Source: Rhea pennata (Eukaryota > Chordata > Aves > Rheiformes > Rheidae). From it: a stretch of DNA of 64,000 bases. This document shows, piece after piece, positions 1 through 13,300 of this stretch (its first letter is position 1; every line of letters starts with the position of its first letter). Under the pieces are notes generated by a model. That model saw only the letters and a program-made list of their open reading frames with translations, did no database searches and was not told where the DNA came from. The DNA is taken from positions 15,103,501 through 15,167,500 of the forward strand of contig NC_084673.1 in the NCBI RefSeq assembly GCF_028389875.1. The letters run 5' to 3'. The position numbers were made by a program, and so were the translations under genes.

Positions 1-845
1 GCATCTGAGGTGATATTCAGGGCTTCTGAAGACCCACTTGTCTCAGTGATTTTGCAGAGCTGAGAGAGGTTTTGTTTCACTCATTAGATAAACTGAAGAA
101 ATTCTCCTTCATACTAAAATGATTTTCCCCAACTCACTGGAGTAACATGATGAACCAGCCTAACTGATCGACAGCAGCATGGCTCTTTTCAGTACCATGG
201 GAACGCTTCTTGGTCTCTTGAGAGCTTACAAAAAAGCCCTCATTGTCCTCTGCAGCAGTCAGAACAGATTATCTAAGGCCTTAAAGCACCATCTAAAAGG
301 GTAAGCATCATACTTGGGGCCCACCATGTCACTCACAGTATCAGGTTCCCTGACACTGCCCATTATATGGCCCTTTTTTCTGCTGTTTAGTGCTCCAGCT
401 AGACTGGGACACACTGAATATTCCTGCAGAGTGATGGTGATATTTGTCCAGGCTGAAAGTTTAGAAGATCTCAGTCATTTCTGTGTTTGAGGTTAGGAAA
501 AATACATCAGTTTCTTAATTGTTTCATGCTACTCACATCTCCCTCTCATACAGTAATGAATGAACACATGTAAATGGAATTGCTTAGTCTGGTGATTGCA
601 GCCACCCCTCACATGAAGAGTCCTGATAACATAATGAATGCCAGGTTGTTTTTAATGCTGTGAATAAAAAGTAATTTTCCATAACAATAGGAAAGGAAAG
701 TGTACATATGAAACAGTTTCTTCTTTCTCCCTACTATGACATATTTAGGGAAACTGAATATGCTAGCATTTTTTTTCTTTTTTTTTTTTTTTATTATAAA
801 GAATAATGTGTTAGCATAACAAAATTAAATCCATTTTCCTACCAG
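1..845. other. Left-edge non-coding sequence
   Basis: No coding frame is supported. AT-rich, with a T-rich tract near 772-793. If 846-1117 is a real terminal exon, this stretch is the intron before it; otherwise it is intergenic. Confidence 0.5.
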
Positions 846-1117
846 GGAAACATGTTCAGTGGAAATTTAAATTAAACCAGAATCAACCCAGCATAAGTTT
901 TGGAGAAAACAACAGTAACAGTGTTTGCTGTTCCCAGAGCTATGCATTGGGAGCCCATGCTCACACTGGCTTGAGTCCAACCTTAAGTTCATCAATAGCA
1001 CCTGAGAGTACAGAGAATTTCCGCAGAATTAACAGACCAGCTGGGCGCCAGAGAGAAAAAAAAAGCAGTAATGTTCCAGTTGGTAGAGGTGCCCAGAACA
1101 GTTTGCCAACTCATTGA
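846..1117 (+). CDS. Possible last coding exon of an upstream gene (MAMLD1 by synteny)
   Basis: A good acceptor (CCATTTTCCTACCAG, ending at 845) opens a frame of 89 codons to TGA at 1115-1117, entering in phase 1. The frame has no ATG near its start, as for an internal or terminal exon. The product is rich in Ser, Asn, Pro and Gln (for example NQNQPSISFGENNSNS and AHTGLSPTLSSSIAPEST), the composition seen in mastermind-like proteins. In human, MAMLD1 lies directly upstream of MTM1 in the same orientation. I do not recognise the sequence itself, and a chance open frame is possible. Confidence 0.35.
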
Positions 1118-2414
1118 TTTCCAGTCCTGCATAAGCAGCCACCTCTGTTGATGATGTCACACCAAATGCTATCATGGAAATTGAGCAAAATTTTATTCTG
1201 CTCTAAAGAGCAGCATGTTTTTCAGGAGAAAGAGGAAGGTCTTTCCCAACAGTAATCTTCCTGTAAGCAAACTGGTTGAGTCCTGTGACCTCAAGTCTCT
1301 TGGCCATTCAACTACAACAGCCGGGAGCTTGACTGAATTTTAAAGCTAACTCCTCTTCTTTGGTGGACGTCAGCTGAGAGGGGCTGTGCTGTGTTCTCGA
1401 AGTGCACAAAGATCCCACTGTGCGTACCGAGTGCTGGTGGAAACGCTGCCCTTCCTGCCGTGGCTGTCAGCCGTCCACACTCTGTGCTACGAAACAAAGA
1501 GCAATTCTGAACAGGGCGTGCATTAACTTTGCTCTGTCAGCCAGTCTCTGCTGTGCTCACCAGCATAGTGTCTGAGCACCTTGCTTAAAATATCTCTTAC
1601 GTGCTGAATTTTACATGCAATTCAGATGCTACTGAGCTTAAGTTGTACACGGGCGGACCTTGCCAGAAATAGAAAAGGGGGAGAGGGGGAAAAGTGTTCC
1701 ATCTAATATAAGTCTTTTACACTGTTTGAAGCCAAAATGTTACCTGTTTATATTAACTTTATTTTAACTATTAACTTTAACCAGTATTTTAACTTTAACC
1801 ATTTCACTGCTGCAATCCCAATGCCCTGTGTCACTGGCCTATTGTGATTTACATGAAGCATCAGCCCTTCAAAGAACTTCACTATGGCACAGACCAAAAG
1901 CAAAGCACTTAACAGGTATTAGTCTAAAAGGCTCTTCTGTTTTATGAGCTATATTTACACATTTAACAGGTCATTTTACATTTCAGTGCACTGGAAGCTT
2001 ATTCCTTTGTGTGCCATTTAAGAGGATTTCCTTTTACTTCTCTTAATTTAGGGCATTGTTCTGATGGCGCTAAAATTAATTCCACTAATAGTTCTGGTAA
2101 TTCCATGGATATTACTAACTTCCATTTGTTTGTTCCTTTCATCCAAATTCATTCCAGTGCTCTTAAAAGCTTTTACTTACTATGCAAATTAGCTATGATA
2201 TATGTAAGAATGAGTTTGCCTTCCTCTGAAATGCAGCTATTTCTCAGATAAAACATACTAACTGCTTCTCTGCAAGGAAGAAATACATATATTTTTTTTA
2301 CCTGAATATTAAAGCAGTAAGCACCTGATACTAATTTTCTCTATCTTTGAAGACAAAGAATCAGCATCTAACAGGAGATATTTTCAAAGTCTGTCTGCTA
2401 GCCCCTGATATATA

Positions 2415-2467
2415 TGAATGTGTGTGTATGTGCACGTGCGCATGTATGTACATACATATGTGTGTAC

Positions 2468-2502
<35 letters not shown>
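2415..2502. repeat. Compound TG/TA microsatellite
   Basis: Degenerate alternating purine-pyrimidine (TGTGTG, GCACGTGCGC, ACATACATATG) passes into an uninterrupted (TA)n of about 30 bases. Alternating sequence of this kind can adopt Z-DNA or cruciform forms. Confidence 0.9.
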
Positions 2503-2504
<2 letters not shown>

Positions 2505-5124
2505 TCAGTTATCCAGTGCCAGCTTTTGGTGACAACATTATGGTGCATACGAAACCTTGTTTTCTGAAAGCTAGTTTCTACCTGGTTTCACAATAGCAAG
2601 TATGCACATTCAGCCAGTGTTTCTGAAAATGGTTCCCAAAATACAATTTCTATTTCTAGCCCTTGGGATTCACAGGATCCAGAAATACAACAAGCCTCTT
2701 ATATAACTCACCTTATTGCTATTGTGAATCAAGAAGTAGGGGGAAGGTGTTTTTTAGGGTGCTATAGGTGTTTTTTATTTGGCAACATGCTACTTCATAA
2801 AGAAATGATTAGGCTAATCAAGGGAAAAGCTAGATAGAAATAGGTTAAAGAGGACTTAAAGTACAGCTTAATTAAATCTGGCAGTCTTTATTTAGCAGAG
2901 ACAAAAATAAACACCAAGTTAGCAAACAGAAAGGACAATAACAGGAAACAAAGTGTGTAAGTGGTACAGTGTGACAAAAGAAAAAGAATCACTGATGTAC
3001 CATATTTTTTTCAAATATCTAGCTAGTAAAAGGAAAACAAATACTCAAATGAACAGACACATACAGACATACAAATATATATGATATATTTAACACTTCA
3101 TTGTCTTTTCTATTATATCTGTCACATCAGCAGCTATAGCTGAGTGAAAAATTTTCCTAGGTAGATGGCTATAAATCATCTTCAACTTGACCTATGGGCT
3201 TCATTTAAACATGCAGGCTCCCCATCTCCACTTAGTTTTGCCCCTCTGCTTTCTAGGATAACAGAAAAATAAATTAATATTATGATCAGCTATGGTTATG
3301 CTCCCAATTTGCACACAGTTATTAGCAATCTCATAATACCTAATACCTAAGTTTTCCTTGGCATTTCAATCCTATGCCCCTATTTATTATCTGCATTACT
3401 TTAGAGCCACAAGATCCTGTTATGGATCAGAATCCAACACAAAGGATGCCCCCTGTTCTAAAGACCTTGCAGTCATAGCACGAAATGGGAGAATTTATGA
3501 GTACAGACAGAAGAGGTGGCATGAGAAAATATGACACTATATTGTTGACATTATATGAAAGAAAGTTTTAAGAAGGGTTTTAAAGACAAATAATCAGATA
3601 GCTTTGTGGTCATTTATAGGGCCCTAGATATAAAAGACAGACCAAGAGAATGCACAAGAGAAGTTGTTTAAAAATGTTACAACTGGGTTATGAAAGCTGG
3701 CGCCATGAGCTGATTGAAGCTATGGTTAGACCTCAGCAGTGAATAGAAATGGTAGGTAAGGTGAGAGACAGCTACTGAGACCTTTCAAAGTAGACATGTA
3801 GGTAAGGACTGGCATGATAGAGAAGGCTGAACTAGTAGAGAGATGAAAAGAGGTAAATAACATGGTGAAAATGACAGACTAAGAAAAATGATCTTTGTAG
3901 CAGCATTCTCAACAGGTATGAGCAAGACAAGGCTATATTTTCCAAGATTAAAGAAGACAATATTGCAGTAACTGAGATTTATCTGTATGGACAGATTTAG
4001 ACATAGTCTAAACTAAAGGACTAGGGAAAGGTCTGAGTCAAAGATGATGCATGCAGGCAGATAATAATGTAATAGACAAAGTAGAGAGTACTTGTGGGAG
4101 AAGACTCAACTCTATTTTAACTATGCTGAGCTTAAAATGACATTAGGGTTATCAGTTAGCCAGTTTTTATCCAGATGGTCTAGGGATTGGAAGTTGGACT
4201 ATTTGTGAGCTGTCTGGGCTGATTATGACCCAGGCACCATATGCCACAAAAGAATGAGGAACAGGCTCAGAAATACGGAGGTAGCCTAAACATCCCAGAT
4301 TCCCAACTGGACACAAAACAAATAATGTATGTTCTCACAGATCCAAATAGTTATCACATGACTCATCAGTCAGGTGACTCAAAGCATGCATTTCTTACAG
4401 TTCACATCTTCGGGTGTCTGCCCATGCAGGCGTGGGACTCACAGGGCATTTGTGACTGCGTTCAGCAGAAGGAGAAATCACACTAAACAGTTTTAAGAAA
4501 GTAATAAAGACACAAGCGAAAAGTTTGTTTTGCTTGCCAAACTGATCTGAAGTAAAGAGGCAGAGCTATGAAGTCTCTGATAGAATTTGTTGTTTGAACT
4601 GAAGTTGTGGGTCACATTAGCTGGGAATAAAATGTAGCAGGACCAGTGGAAGGAATCCAAGGACAATAGCCTTGTTATTATCTACTGGAAGTTGGATGAC
4701 ATGTAAGGTCCCTCAAAGATCTGCTAGTAGATTGGTTAAAAATGCAGGGGAAAAAAGGGAGAGGATGGAGTCATGAAACTAAGGGAGAAGAGTATTTCAG
4801 TTGACAGATTAAGATGGAAGAATACTCCCAATGATTAAAGGTCATATGAGCAAGAGGTTGTTTTAGACTTTGTCTTTTCAAGGACATAAGTCAGGTTTGA
4901 AAAGACAAAAAACTCATGGCAAGAAATTTCAGAGAGCAATTGTGGAGAGCACTCACATTGAGCTTAGAGATGAAGAGTTAGAAATGAATAAGACAAAAAA
5001 AAAAAAAAAAGGTTTCTAGTCTTCAGAATGCCAGAAGAAAGCTTCAAAATGTAATCTGAATGAATCCTTGGATGAATGATCACGTAAGAAGGATTCTCTG
5101 TGTGTATGCACACTCACACACATG

Positions 5125-5128
5125 TATA

Positions 5129-5164
<36 letters not shown>
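5125..5164. repeat. (TG)n microsatellite
   Basis: About 14 uninterrupted TG units after a CACACA/TATG lead-in. Confidence 0.92.
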
Positions 5165-6474
5165 AACAATACATTGATTAATGGTGTGCAGTTGGTAATA
5201 CCATAATGGAGTATCCACACTTAGTCAGTATATATCTGTGCCTCGGCTGCTGTATCACCATGTATTCAGCCAGTCAGAGCAGTACTTCAAAACTGTTCTG
5301 ATGAATTTTGTTGTTACTGAAAGGATGATGTCAGAAGAAAAAAAAGCACCAACAGAGAAGACAGCAGACAAGATTATCTGCATGGGAGAAGTGAACTAGT
5401 ATGTCATTTCCTTTTGCTTACTGCTTGCTTCTTCATTTATTACTGTAAAGCATACAATTCCATGTTTGTTGGAGCAAAAATGTTATTTACTCCAGGAACA
5501 ATTTTCCCACCGTAACAGGCACCAGCCCAATTCCCTTGTGGGTTTTTTGGTTTTGTTTTTCTGAAGTTTCTGGAATTTCAGATGGAAATTGTTCACAATA
5601 AAGGAGACACTAAAAGTAATGAATAAAATTAATTTAAGGCCTTGTGACTCCTTCTGAAAGTACATCTTGTCTGGAGCAAAGGCACGGCTCACCTCAAAGT
5701 GTAGTTAGCTCAGAGTCAGATCTTCAGATGTGACTACTTGTTCATAGAAAACAAATGACCAGCAAAATTATACTGAAGAAAGATTTTTTTGTAAGGCAGA
5801 TGCGGAAAAACAGACTATGGTCGTAGCTATGACACCTGCTAATTGGCAAGTGACGGTTTTCCTTCCAATTTTCCCTCCAGACGAGGACCAAGCTCACCTC
5901 GGCACTGTGCTACCGCGCAGCGCGTACTCCTCGAGCTACGGGATTCGGGTTGAACAAACACCAGGACTGTAATCACTTGGGACTGCAAAGGAGCCCCGCG
6001 TGCTTTTCCAGTTCTTGTTTGTTTTTGACCTGCTTTTCTTTTCCCCAGAGCAGGGAGAGGGCTTGGCAGGCCGCCCTGCACCAGCAGGGGCACAAGTCAC
6101 ACGGCCAGGCATCACCCAGAGACGGGCCTCGTTGTTTCATAACCCGTGACACGGCAAAGCCCTTTTCCTGTCAGGACGGCAGCGCACGGGCCCTGCGGCG
6201 GCGCGGGGTCCCCCAGCGGCCGCCTCGCCCTCTCGCGATGTGGCACGGCGCGCTGAGCGCCTTCTCCTTTCTGGCTCTGACCTCACACGAACAGCCCCTC
6301 CGACATCGGCCGGACGGGCCGTCCTAGGTACCGGTATTGGGATTTTCACTCGCGGCTGGGCAGCACCGCGAAGGCCCGGCGCGCGCCGGCCGCCCTGTGG
6401 CGCGGCGCGGCCCGTGAGCCGCTCGCGGCGCGCCCGGCGGCCGCCGGCGAGGGGCGCAGCCGCGCGCGCCGCGG

Positions 6475-6517
6475 ACTACAGCTCCCGCGGGGCCTCGCGG
6501 CCCGGACTACGCTTCCC
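6475..6517 (+). promoter_or_regulatory. Two tandem ZNF143/THAP11-type sites upstream of MTM1 exon 1
   Basis: ACTACAGCTCCC at 6475-6486 and ACTACGCTTCCC at 6506-6517 both match the ACTACAnnTCCC core (the second with one change), 31 bp apart in the same orientation. Such elements are common in CpG-island promoters, including bidirectional ones. They lie within about 200 bp of the likely start site. Confidence 0.6.
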
Positions 6518-6599
6518 GGCAGGCGCCGCGGGGAGGCGCCTCCCAGCAGCCCGCGCGGCCGGTCCCGGCGGGCAGCGCAGCGCTGCCGCGGGCGGGCGG

Positions 6600-6698
6600 G
6601 GCGGGGCGCGCGCCGGGCGCCGGCCCCGTCACGTGGGCGCGCGGGCGAGGGCGGCGGCGGCGGCGCGGAGCGCTGGGGGCGGCGGCGGCCGCCTCGCG
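6600..6698 (+). other. MTM1: MTM1 exon 1 (5' UTR, non-coding); left edge uncertain
   Basis: Only the right edge is supported by sequence: a consensus donor, GCG then GTGAGT at 6699. The exon sits in the most GC-rich part of the CpG island. There is no in-frame ATG continuing into exon 2, and the human gene also has a non-coding first exon. The transcription start is a guess between the CACGTG box at 6630 and about 6660; transcript data would fix it. Confidence 0.6.
6630..6635. promoter_or_regulatory. CACGTG E-box at the MTM1 promoter
   Basis: A TCACGTGG context, the USF/TFE3/TFEB or MYC type. It is close to the inferred start of exon 1. A link to lysosomal (CLEAR-like) control would suit an endosomal phosphatase but is inference. 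Confidence 0.45.
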
Positions 6699-8823
6699 GT
6701 GAGTCTGTGGCGGGGCCCCCTCGCCGCCCCCCGCCCCCGCGCGCCCGGCGGCCCGGGCCTTCCCTTCCCTCCCGGCCCGGCCCGGCCCGGCCCCCCGCCG
6801 GCGCCAGGGCCGCCGCGGCCCGGCTCGGCGCCCGCGGCCCCGCCTGGGCGCGGCCGGAGCCCCGAGCGCGGCTCCTGGCGCCGTCGCGCCCGCGCCGCCC
6901 CGGGGCCCTTCGCGCCTTCGCGGCGTCCGAGGCGCCGCGGGCGGGAGCGGCGAAGCCTGGCCGTGCCCCGCTCCCGAGCGCGCCGTGGCCCGGGGGCTCC
7001 GGCCGCTGGTTCTTTCCGGGCCGGCTGCCCGCGGCTGCGGCCGTGCCCGTTCGTAACGCCTCGCCGTGCTCCTGCCCGCCGAGAGCCGCGGCTCCCTTGC
7101 GACTCTAGAGTACGGCGCGAAGGGAGGAGGCGTGGGTGGTGAGAGGTGTTCCGCGGCTGGCCTGCGAGTGGCTCGTCACGAGAGGTGCGAGCTGCGGCGG
7201 TGCGTGTTCGCGAGGTGCCTTGGCCCTGGTGCGTGCTGCCTGCTTCTGAGCAGTGCCGTGCCTGCCGCTTGCTGCCGCTCGTGTTTGTTTATCATTAACC
7301 AGGTTTGAAGGGCAGGTGCCTTACGATCAAGAGGGATCGCTGCACAAAACCAGTCTCTCTTTCCTGCTGGAGTTTCTTTTTAATGTTAATTTGTAGTTTA
7401 GATGGTTAAAAAGAAGTTAAGCTTTACAGTTATTTAAAAAGCTGTTAAGCGTAGGAAACTAATACATGGGGATTTTTCAGTTGCACGTAGCTTCGTTGTG
7501 TGGCAAAAATCACAAGAGTTAAGAGAGGTTTCCAGTAAAATACAGAATTTTCTTTCTGCGCTGTTTATCAGTCGGTGGTTGCTCAGGAGACTAGCAAAAG
7601 AAGCACCTGCCGAGGAGACAGGTTGCAGCATCGTTAAGGCTGAACAAACTCTAGTATTAATATATTCTTTGTGTGTATTGTTGCAATATTAACTAATAAT
7701 AGTTAATTTAGAATGCCAGTTTAGCATCACGGGAGCAAACTGTAAATCTTTAATTTTATGTGTGTGTGTTTTAAAAGGAGAACACATCCATTTGTGTAAG
7801 AACTTGAATTGTGTGAAAAGCAAGTTTCTCTTCTTCTCCGTTCTTGCTGACTTCCCCTAATAAAATTTCATGTTAAATTCATGTCAGAATATTTTTTGGA
7901 AAAGAAAATAATAAATGTTTATATTCTTTGGGAATGCATGAGAGAACAAATACTTAACAGTGCACTGTAAGATGTTCAAATATGTATGGTGAATGTATGT
8001 ATGCTAAGGTGTCTATATAGAATTTGCATGTTAGGAAAAAATTAAACCTGTGTACCTTAAAGTTTTAGGGAAGAAAGTTCGTCAGCTCACTCCTTACCAG
8101 CAGGTATAGGATCAAGTAGTTGAAGGTACGAGATAAAACATAAGGAGAATTATTACTGTTTGTTTTCTTCTCCAGAGTGTTCTTAGCAGTGACTATTCTG
8201 GGGTTTTGCTTCATTGCTGAAGTTTTTAAGAAGTAGTGTCGGCTGGAATATTCTGGCAGCACAGACAGTACGTCTTTCTACCTGTTGCAGTTCTGTCAAT
8301 GGCCTGATACAAAATTCAGATGTTGTTTGAATGTTGAAAGTGATGAACACCCTGCTATCCTTTCATCTCACACTGAAGGGGGCCTCTGTTTTCCCAGCTG
8401 AAGTGACTTACTAAACCTGGAGGCTTCTTGAGCGCGGGAAAGTAGAAGTAAATGTTTTTGAGCAGACTGGTTTACACTTTTGTGTAAGATACGTGATACG
8501 TGTTTGTGGGTTTTTTGTTTGCTTGTTTGGAAAAATCTGAGTGACTAGTTTCCAGCTTCTTCACTGGGTGGTTGCATGTAATAGGTGGAAAGGCCACACG
8601 CCAGGGGCTTTTCAGCGCTATGCATCATGTACATCGGCGGGTGTGAAATCTGTGGTTTCAAGGAAGTTCCAAACGTCCTGTGCCCAGGGAAGTCCGTGCC
8701 TGTTACTTGAAAGACAGCGTGCCCAAAGGTATGGTGCTGCCCCGTGAATGGTGTGGGCAGGGTAATCTTGACTACCCCTTCCTTGGGAGTGAAACAAAGA
8801 ACAATTTAATGACTTCATCAGTG

Positions 8824-8848
8824 CTCCGTCTGCTTTTTTCAGACGGAG
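8824..8848. other. Perfect 9-bp inverted repeat with 7-nt loop
   Basis: CTCCGTCTG at 8824-8832 is exactly complementary to CAGACGGAG at 8840-8848, loop CTTTTTT. It lies in MTM1 intron 1. A stable short hairpin; function unknown. Confidence 0.6.
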
Positions 8849-10303
8849 ACAAACTCAAAATGGTATTTTCTCCACAGTATCATGTGTAATTCAATTCAGT
8901 GTGTATTCAGAGAAAGAACACTTGTACAGGGAGCGGGAACTAAACACAGCAGATGAAAGGGAATGAGTCTAATACATCAGTGGTACATGTTATCAAAGGA
9001 AGGTTGGAGGAAAGCCTGAACAAGGGATGTCACTTTAGCCGTGATAATGTAGTTTTTTTAAATACATTATATCAATGCATAACAGATATAATTTCCATTT
9101 CTCCTGTGGAATCATCAGTTATATCTTTAGCAGTAGAACTATAGTGGCCTAAGGGGATATCTTTCAAGAAGAATGAGCAGAGAGCAGCTGAAGGCTTTCT
9201 TAATAGAAAACTTTGAAGCTATATTTGCTATCCCATAGGCATTCTTGTCAACTGCATCAGCTTTTGACAATGTGGGAGGTATACGTTCCCTGCAGGGGAC
9301 GCAAAGTAGGAAAAGTAGTCTGAGTGGGGTTAGAAAGCCATGGATCAGCTAGCAGGAAGAGGCATCCTATAGATGGATTGCTGATTCTGAAGGTAACCTG
9401 ACAAATGATTCCTAAAAAACCCTCTTTTTTTTTTTTTTTCCTTTCTACCTAATCTAACTAGATATAAAAGCTATTTGTTATAGAGGGTTACATATGTGGA
9501 AGGAGACCTGCTATTTATTCTGATTCAGTCTCCTGATTGTCACCTCCACTTTAGAGTTACTACTCAGAGTTATCAGAGTAAATAAGAAAAAGTCAGAAAA
9601 ATATAATAATGACAGAAGAAAGGTGTTATGCATAGAACAAATTCAGGAAAACTGTAAGTGTAGGAGTGGGCAGAAATAGTTGTTAGCATAAGTTACAGGG
9701 AATAGACCTCTGACAATGCTAGAAAACAGGACCTAGCAAATGAATATATTTATTACCACTGAAACAGATGCTGGTGCTAAACATGTCCAGAAGTGTAGGT
9801 GGTGGGGCTCATAGGATCTAGTGGCACTGAGGAAATATTTGGTAAAATTTCTGGTTTCAGCTACATGGTTCTCTTTGTAGAACTTCATTGTTGGGATTTG
9901 TCAATGTCTTCAAAACTACCTGGTGTAATGATGCCTATAAAATAGGAGTGAGCAGGCAATTGGTACCCTTCTAATTTGTTTGTTGCATTAGCAGTCACTT
10001 GACCGTTGTGCACTCTTTTTTCTATCTGCCTGTTCACATATGTTGTTCATATGTTCTTTGGCGCAATGACTTGCCCTTTTAAATATGGGCTGTATTAGGG
10101 AACTAGAAAAAGTTTTTTATGTGACAGTTCCGATTCTTCACAAATACATACAGCACTCCCATGTTGGTTTGAAGGTTTGCCATTTACAGTCTGGCAGAGC
10201 ATCAGGCATGCTGGAATACAGTTTTCTTAAACTCAGAAGTCTGGGAGAGAATTTGCTTCTAGCAAACAAGTAGCTCTAGTTTCTAGTAGTGATACTATTT
10301 TAC

Positions 10304-10329
10304 TTTTTTTTTTTTTTTTGGGGGGGGGG
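10304..10329. repeat. Poly-T to poly-G junction
   Basis: Sixteen T followed directly by ten G. A likely length-variable and assembly-sensitive site in MTM1 intron 1. Confidence 0.9.
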
Positions 10330-13300
10330 TAGAACTCAGCCAGATTTTGCTGTTCATTACTGATAAGCTGGATAAATTGACTTAAACTTTAGTGTGGAAG
10401 GGCAAATACTAGCTCTATTTTTTATATATTCCACGTGTACAGTATCCTCTTGAGCCTTGTATTACTGATACGATTTTTGTGTTCTAGTTATTGCTTGAAT
10501 TGAGAAGGCTCTTAGAGAGATTTGAAAGCTCATATGCTTTCCCTAGACAATGTAGATTCAGTAGGTCCGTGCAGGTAGGGAAGGATGATTCAGACATTGA
10601 AGGGAAGAAGACCCGCTACTGGCATAATCAAGTCCGAGATCGATAGTAATCCTGAGGTTTTGCTTGGGAAAGGCAAAAGCAGCAGAACCTATTACTGAGA
10701 TGTTACACTTGAAAGCATTTTATGTCCTGTAACTGATGGTAAGGTAGAAATAGGAGATTATATGATCTAGTAATCCATATAGACTCCAAAGAAAGTTTGG
10801 AAAAAATGTAGGCAGAAGCACATAATTTGATCTTCAGCAACAAATCACCTTTGCACATCATAGGTAAAATTTGTCCTTGAACTCTGACAGAGAAGAAATC
10901 TTAAATGCTCTATTAAGTGATTTTAGAGAGCCTCTTCCTCTTCTTGTTTAAATGATGCTTGTGTCTCACAGATGTGTTGATTTTCCATATGTTTTATGGA
11001 ACTTTATTTTTGTTTGCTCTCACTTGTGTAACAAGTGACAAGTAACTGCTACTGGCCTCAAGTGTGTGAATTGGCATTGTGCTAAGCATGTTCTTGATGT
11101 TGGTACTGTATATGACTTTCAAATGTTAAAATCTTTTTTTTTTTTTTTTTAAGTATAACTAAATGTCAGTTGTATAGAGAATATGAGCAAAATCATTATG
11201 TAAAAAAATGAGTTTTGCTTATAAATAACAACCTGCACTGGTATATTTTACTGTTCAGAAAGCCTGTCCCCTCTCTCCGTTACCCCTTGGGGAAATAAAT
11301 ATAAGCAAGGATTTCTGTGCAGTTTGTTTTTTATTTTTTCTTGATACCTGATACTTGTTTTGATACTGGAATGCTCTGCTTTACATTATACTTGTTTTTC
11401 AGTAGCTTTTTTAACCTTCGGAGATCTCTGCTCCCGTTTTTCAGTTGTCAAATATAGTTTATCTGTATTGAAACATAACTCATCACATAAAAGATGAGTT
11501 TGCAGACTTGTTTGGCTGATGATGGCCCTTTGATCTCACTGTGTTCCTTTTTGGTTTATTGGCATAGTTTGGGGCAGCCAGTGTCTGGAAAACTACCTTC
11601 ATTGCTAGTGATATGGAGCTTTCTTTTGACTTGGTAACCCTGTAGGTTTACGTATCTATTTCTAAAATTTATTAGATCTTTAATGAGTTAAAGGACTGTT
11701 GTTGATGTCATTAGCTTAAACACTCGTTTAGTAATGCTAGAGATGCTGATGCTTATTTCAGTGACCATCTAATATGGCATTTTAGTCACTGTTGTTAGCA
11801 TAACCCTTTAGGACTGATACTTTTCCATTTTTTTGAAAGGATTTATGTTTCCTTCCTGTGCCTCCACCTCACACTTGAAATGAAATATGCTTTTTTCCCC
11901 CCTCTTTCCTTTTCAAATTTAAGCTTAATTTTGTTTCCATCTTACTGAGACGTTCCTAAAGTTCTACTCTTTTCTGTGTGTTATTTCTGAAAACCTATGT
12001 ATTCTTTTCTGTTCTATGTAGTTATAGGGTCTACTGGTATGTTTTTTCTTAAGGAGTTTGACTTTATTTTATGCTTTTAATTTTATTAAGGCAGCGTAAC
12101 ACAGTATTTTTATACTGTCTCTGAAGGTTGTTATACAAAGATTAGAGAGCTTTATTTCGTGCAGTAATGCTGGCATACCTTGCTGTAAATCTGCTTTTTC
12201 ATTTTCTGTGTGAGTATGAGCAGCTTCTTATGTCTAATTGCACTAACCTTCTTTCGTCTCTCAAACACAATGAAAAATTGTTTGCATATTTAATTCTTTT
12301 CTCGTTTAAACAACTTATGATTTGGTATCAAGTATAACTATGAAAATGACTTCACTTTAATTTAGACAAGCAGATGGATTGCAGATCTTCAATGAGTAAC
12401 CTAATGATCTGATCTCTCTCAAGTATTAGAGGATAACTGTCCACTTGTAAATATTGCTCTTTTTAGAAGTGCTCTAATTGTTTCCTGAATGATTTCAAAG
12501 CTGAATAGTGAAGGGAAGCATAATAAATTTTGTAGCTGTATTTTTAGGAGAAGCCTTGGAGGTGAACAGATTTTATGCGCAAATCATTATCTGGAGCAGG
12601 ATAATGAGAACTGGCATTACCTTGTGTCTTGTTACAGATGTTGGGACACAGTAATCAAAATGCTTCTAGAAAATGTGCATTCAGTCTTTGAACTTTTTCA
12701 CCTTATTGATAAATCTGATATCTAAAACAAACAAACAAAAAACCCCCCAAAATACCAAAAACACCCCTCATCCCTCTTCAGTTGGCCTTATGTGGATAAT
12801 AACTGATTCGGCTATAGTTGTGGGTCTCACTAACATCTTCTGCACTTCTACTCAATAGATTGTCTTCTGTGTGATAACTTAGTGGTTTCATTTCCTCATC
12901 TTTCCAGGTTAACCTATTGAACACTATGGACTATATAAAAATGATTTTTTTTTTTTTACATTAAGTGCTGTCAAAATTGTTTTTGAACCAAGTGATAGGC
13001 AGGCACAACATTAAAAGATTTTTTTTCTGAAGCTTTAATCCAGTAATGGAGGGTCAAGAACATTAAGTATCTGGGAAGTAGTGCTCATAGCTATTTAGTT
13101 GATGAAGTTTACTTGATCTCAGATTTTTTTTTTGATGATGTTCTGTTGCTGTCTTCTGGGCACGTACTAATGCTTTATGTATGTAAAGATTTAATGTAAG
13201 CATGGCCCAGTTAGTTGTACAACAGTTGCAAGTTACTTGGTTTAATTCTGGGGTGAAGACAAAGCCTTAGAAGGCCTACTGAAATATTAGATGAGCCTTA

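Larger units (their letters stand above)
1118..5880. other. Intergenic region upstream of MTM1
   Basis: AT-rich, with two dinucleotide repeats (2415-2502 and 5125-5164) and an A17 run near 4995. It may include the 3' UTR of the upstream gene if 846-1117 is an exon. The short open frames here look random and no retroelement was recognised. Confidence 0.6.
5880..7260. promoter_or_regulatory. CpG island at the MTM1 promoter
   Basis: GC content and CpG density rise steeply, most densely at 6180-7110, against AT-rich flanks. The island covers exon 1 and its donor at 6699 and reaches into intron 1. This is the usual form of a broadly expressed vertebrate promoter. Long open frames on both strands here are products of the low stop-codon density. 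Confidence 0.9.

Noticed and set aside
6240-7142. 300-codon open frame on the + strand over the MTM1 CpG island
   Set aside because: Low-complexity Arg/Pro/Ala sequence crossing the exon 1 donor; a composition effect, not a gene.
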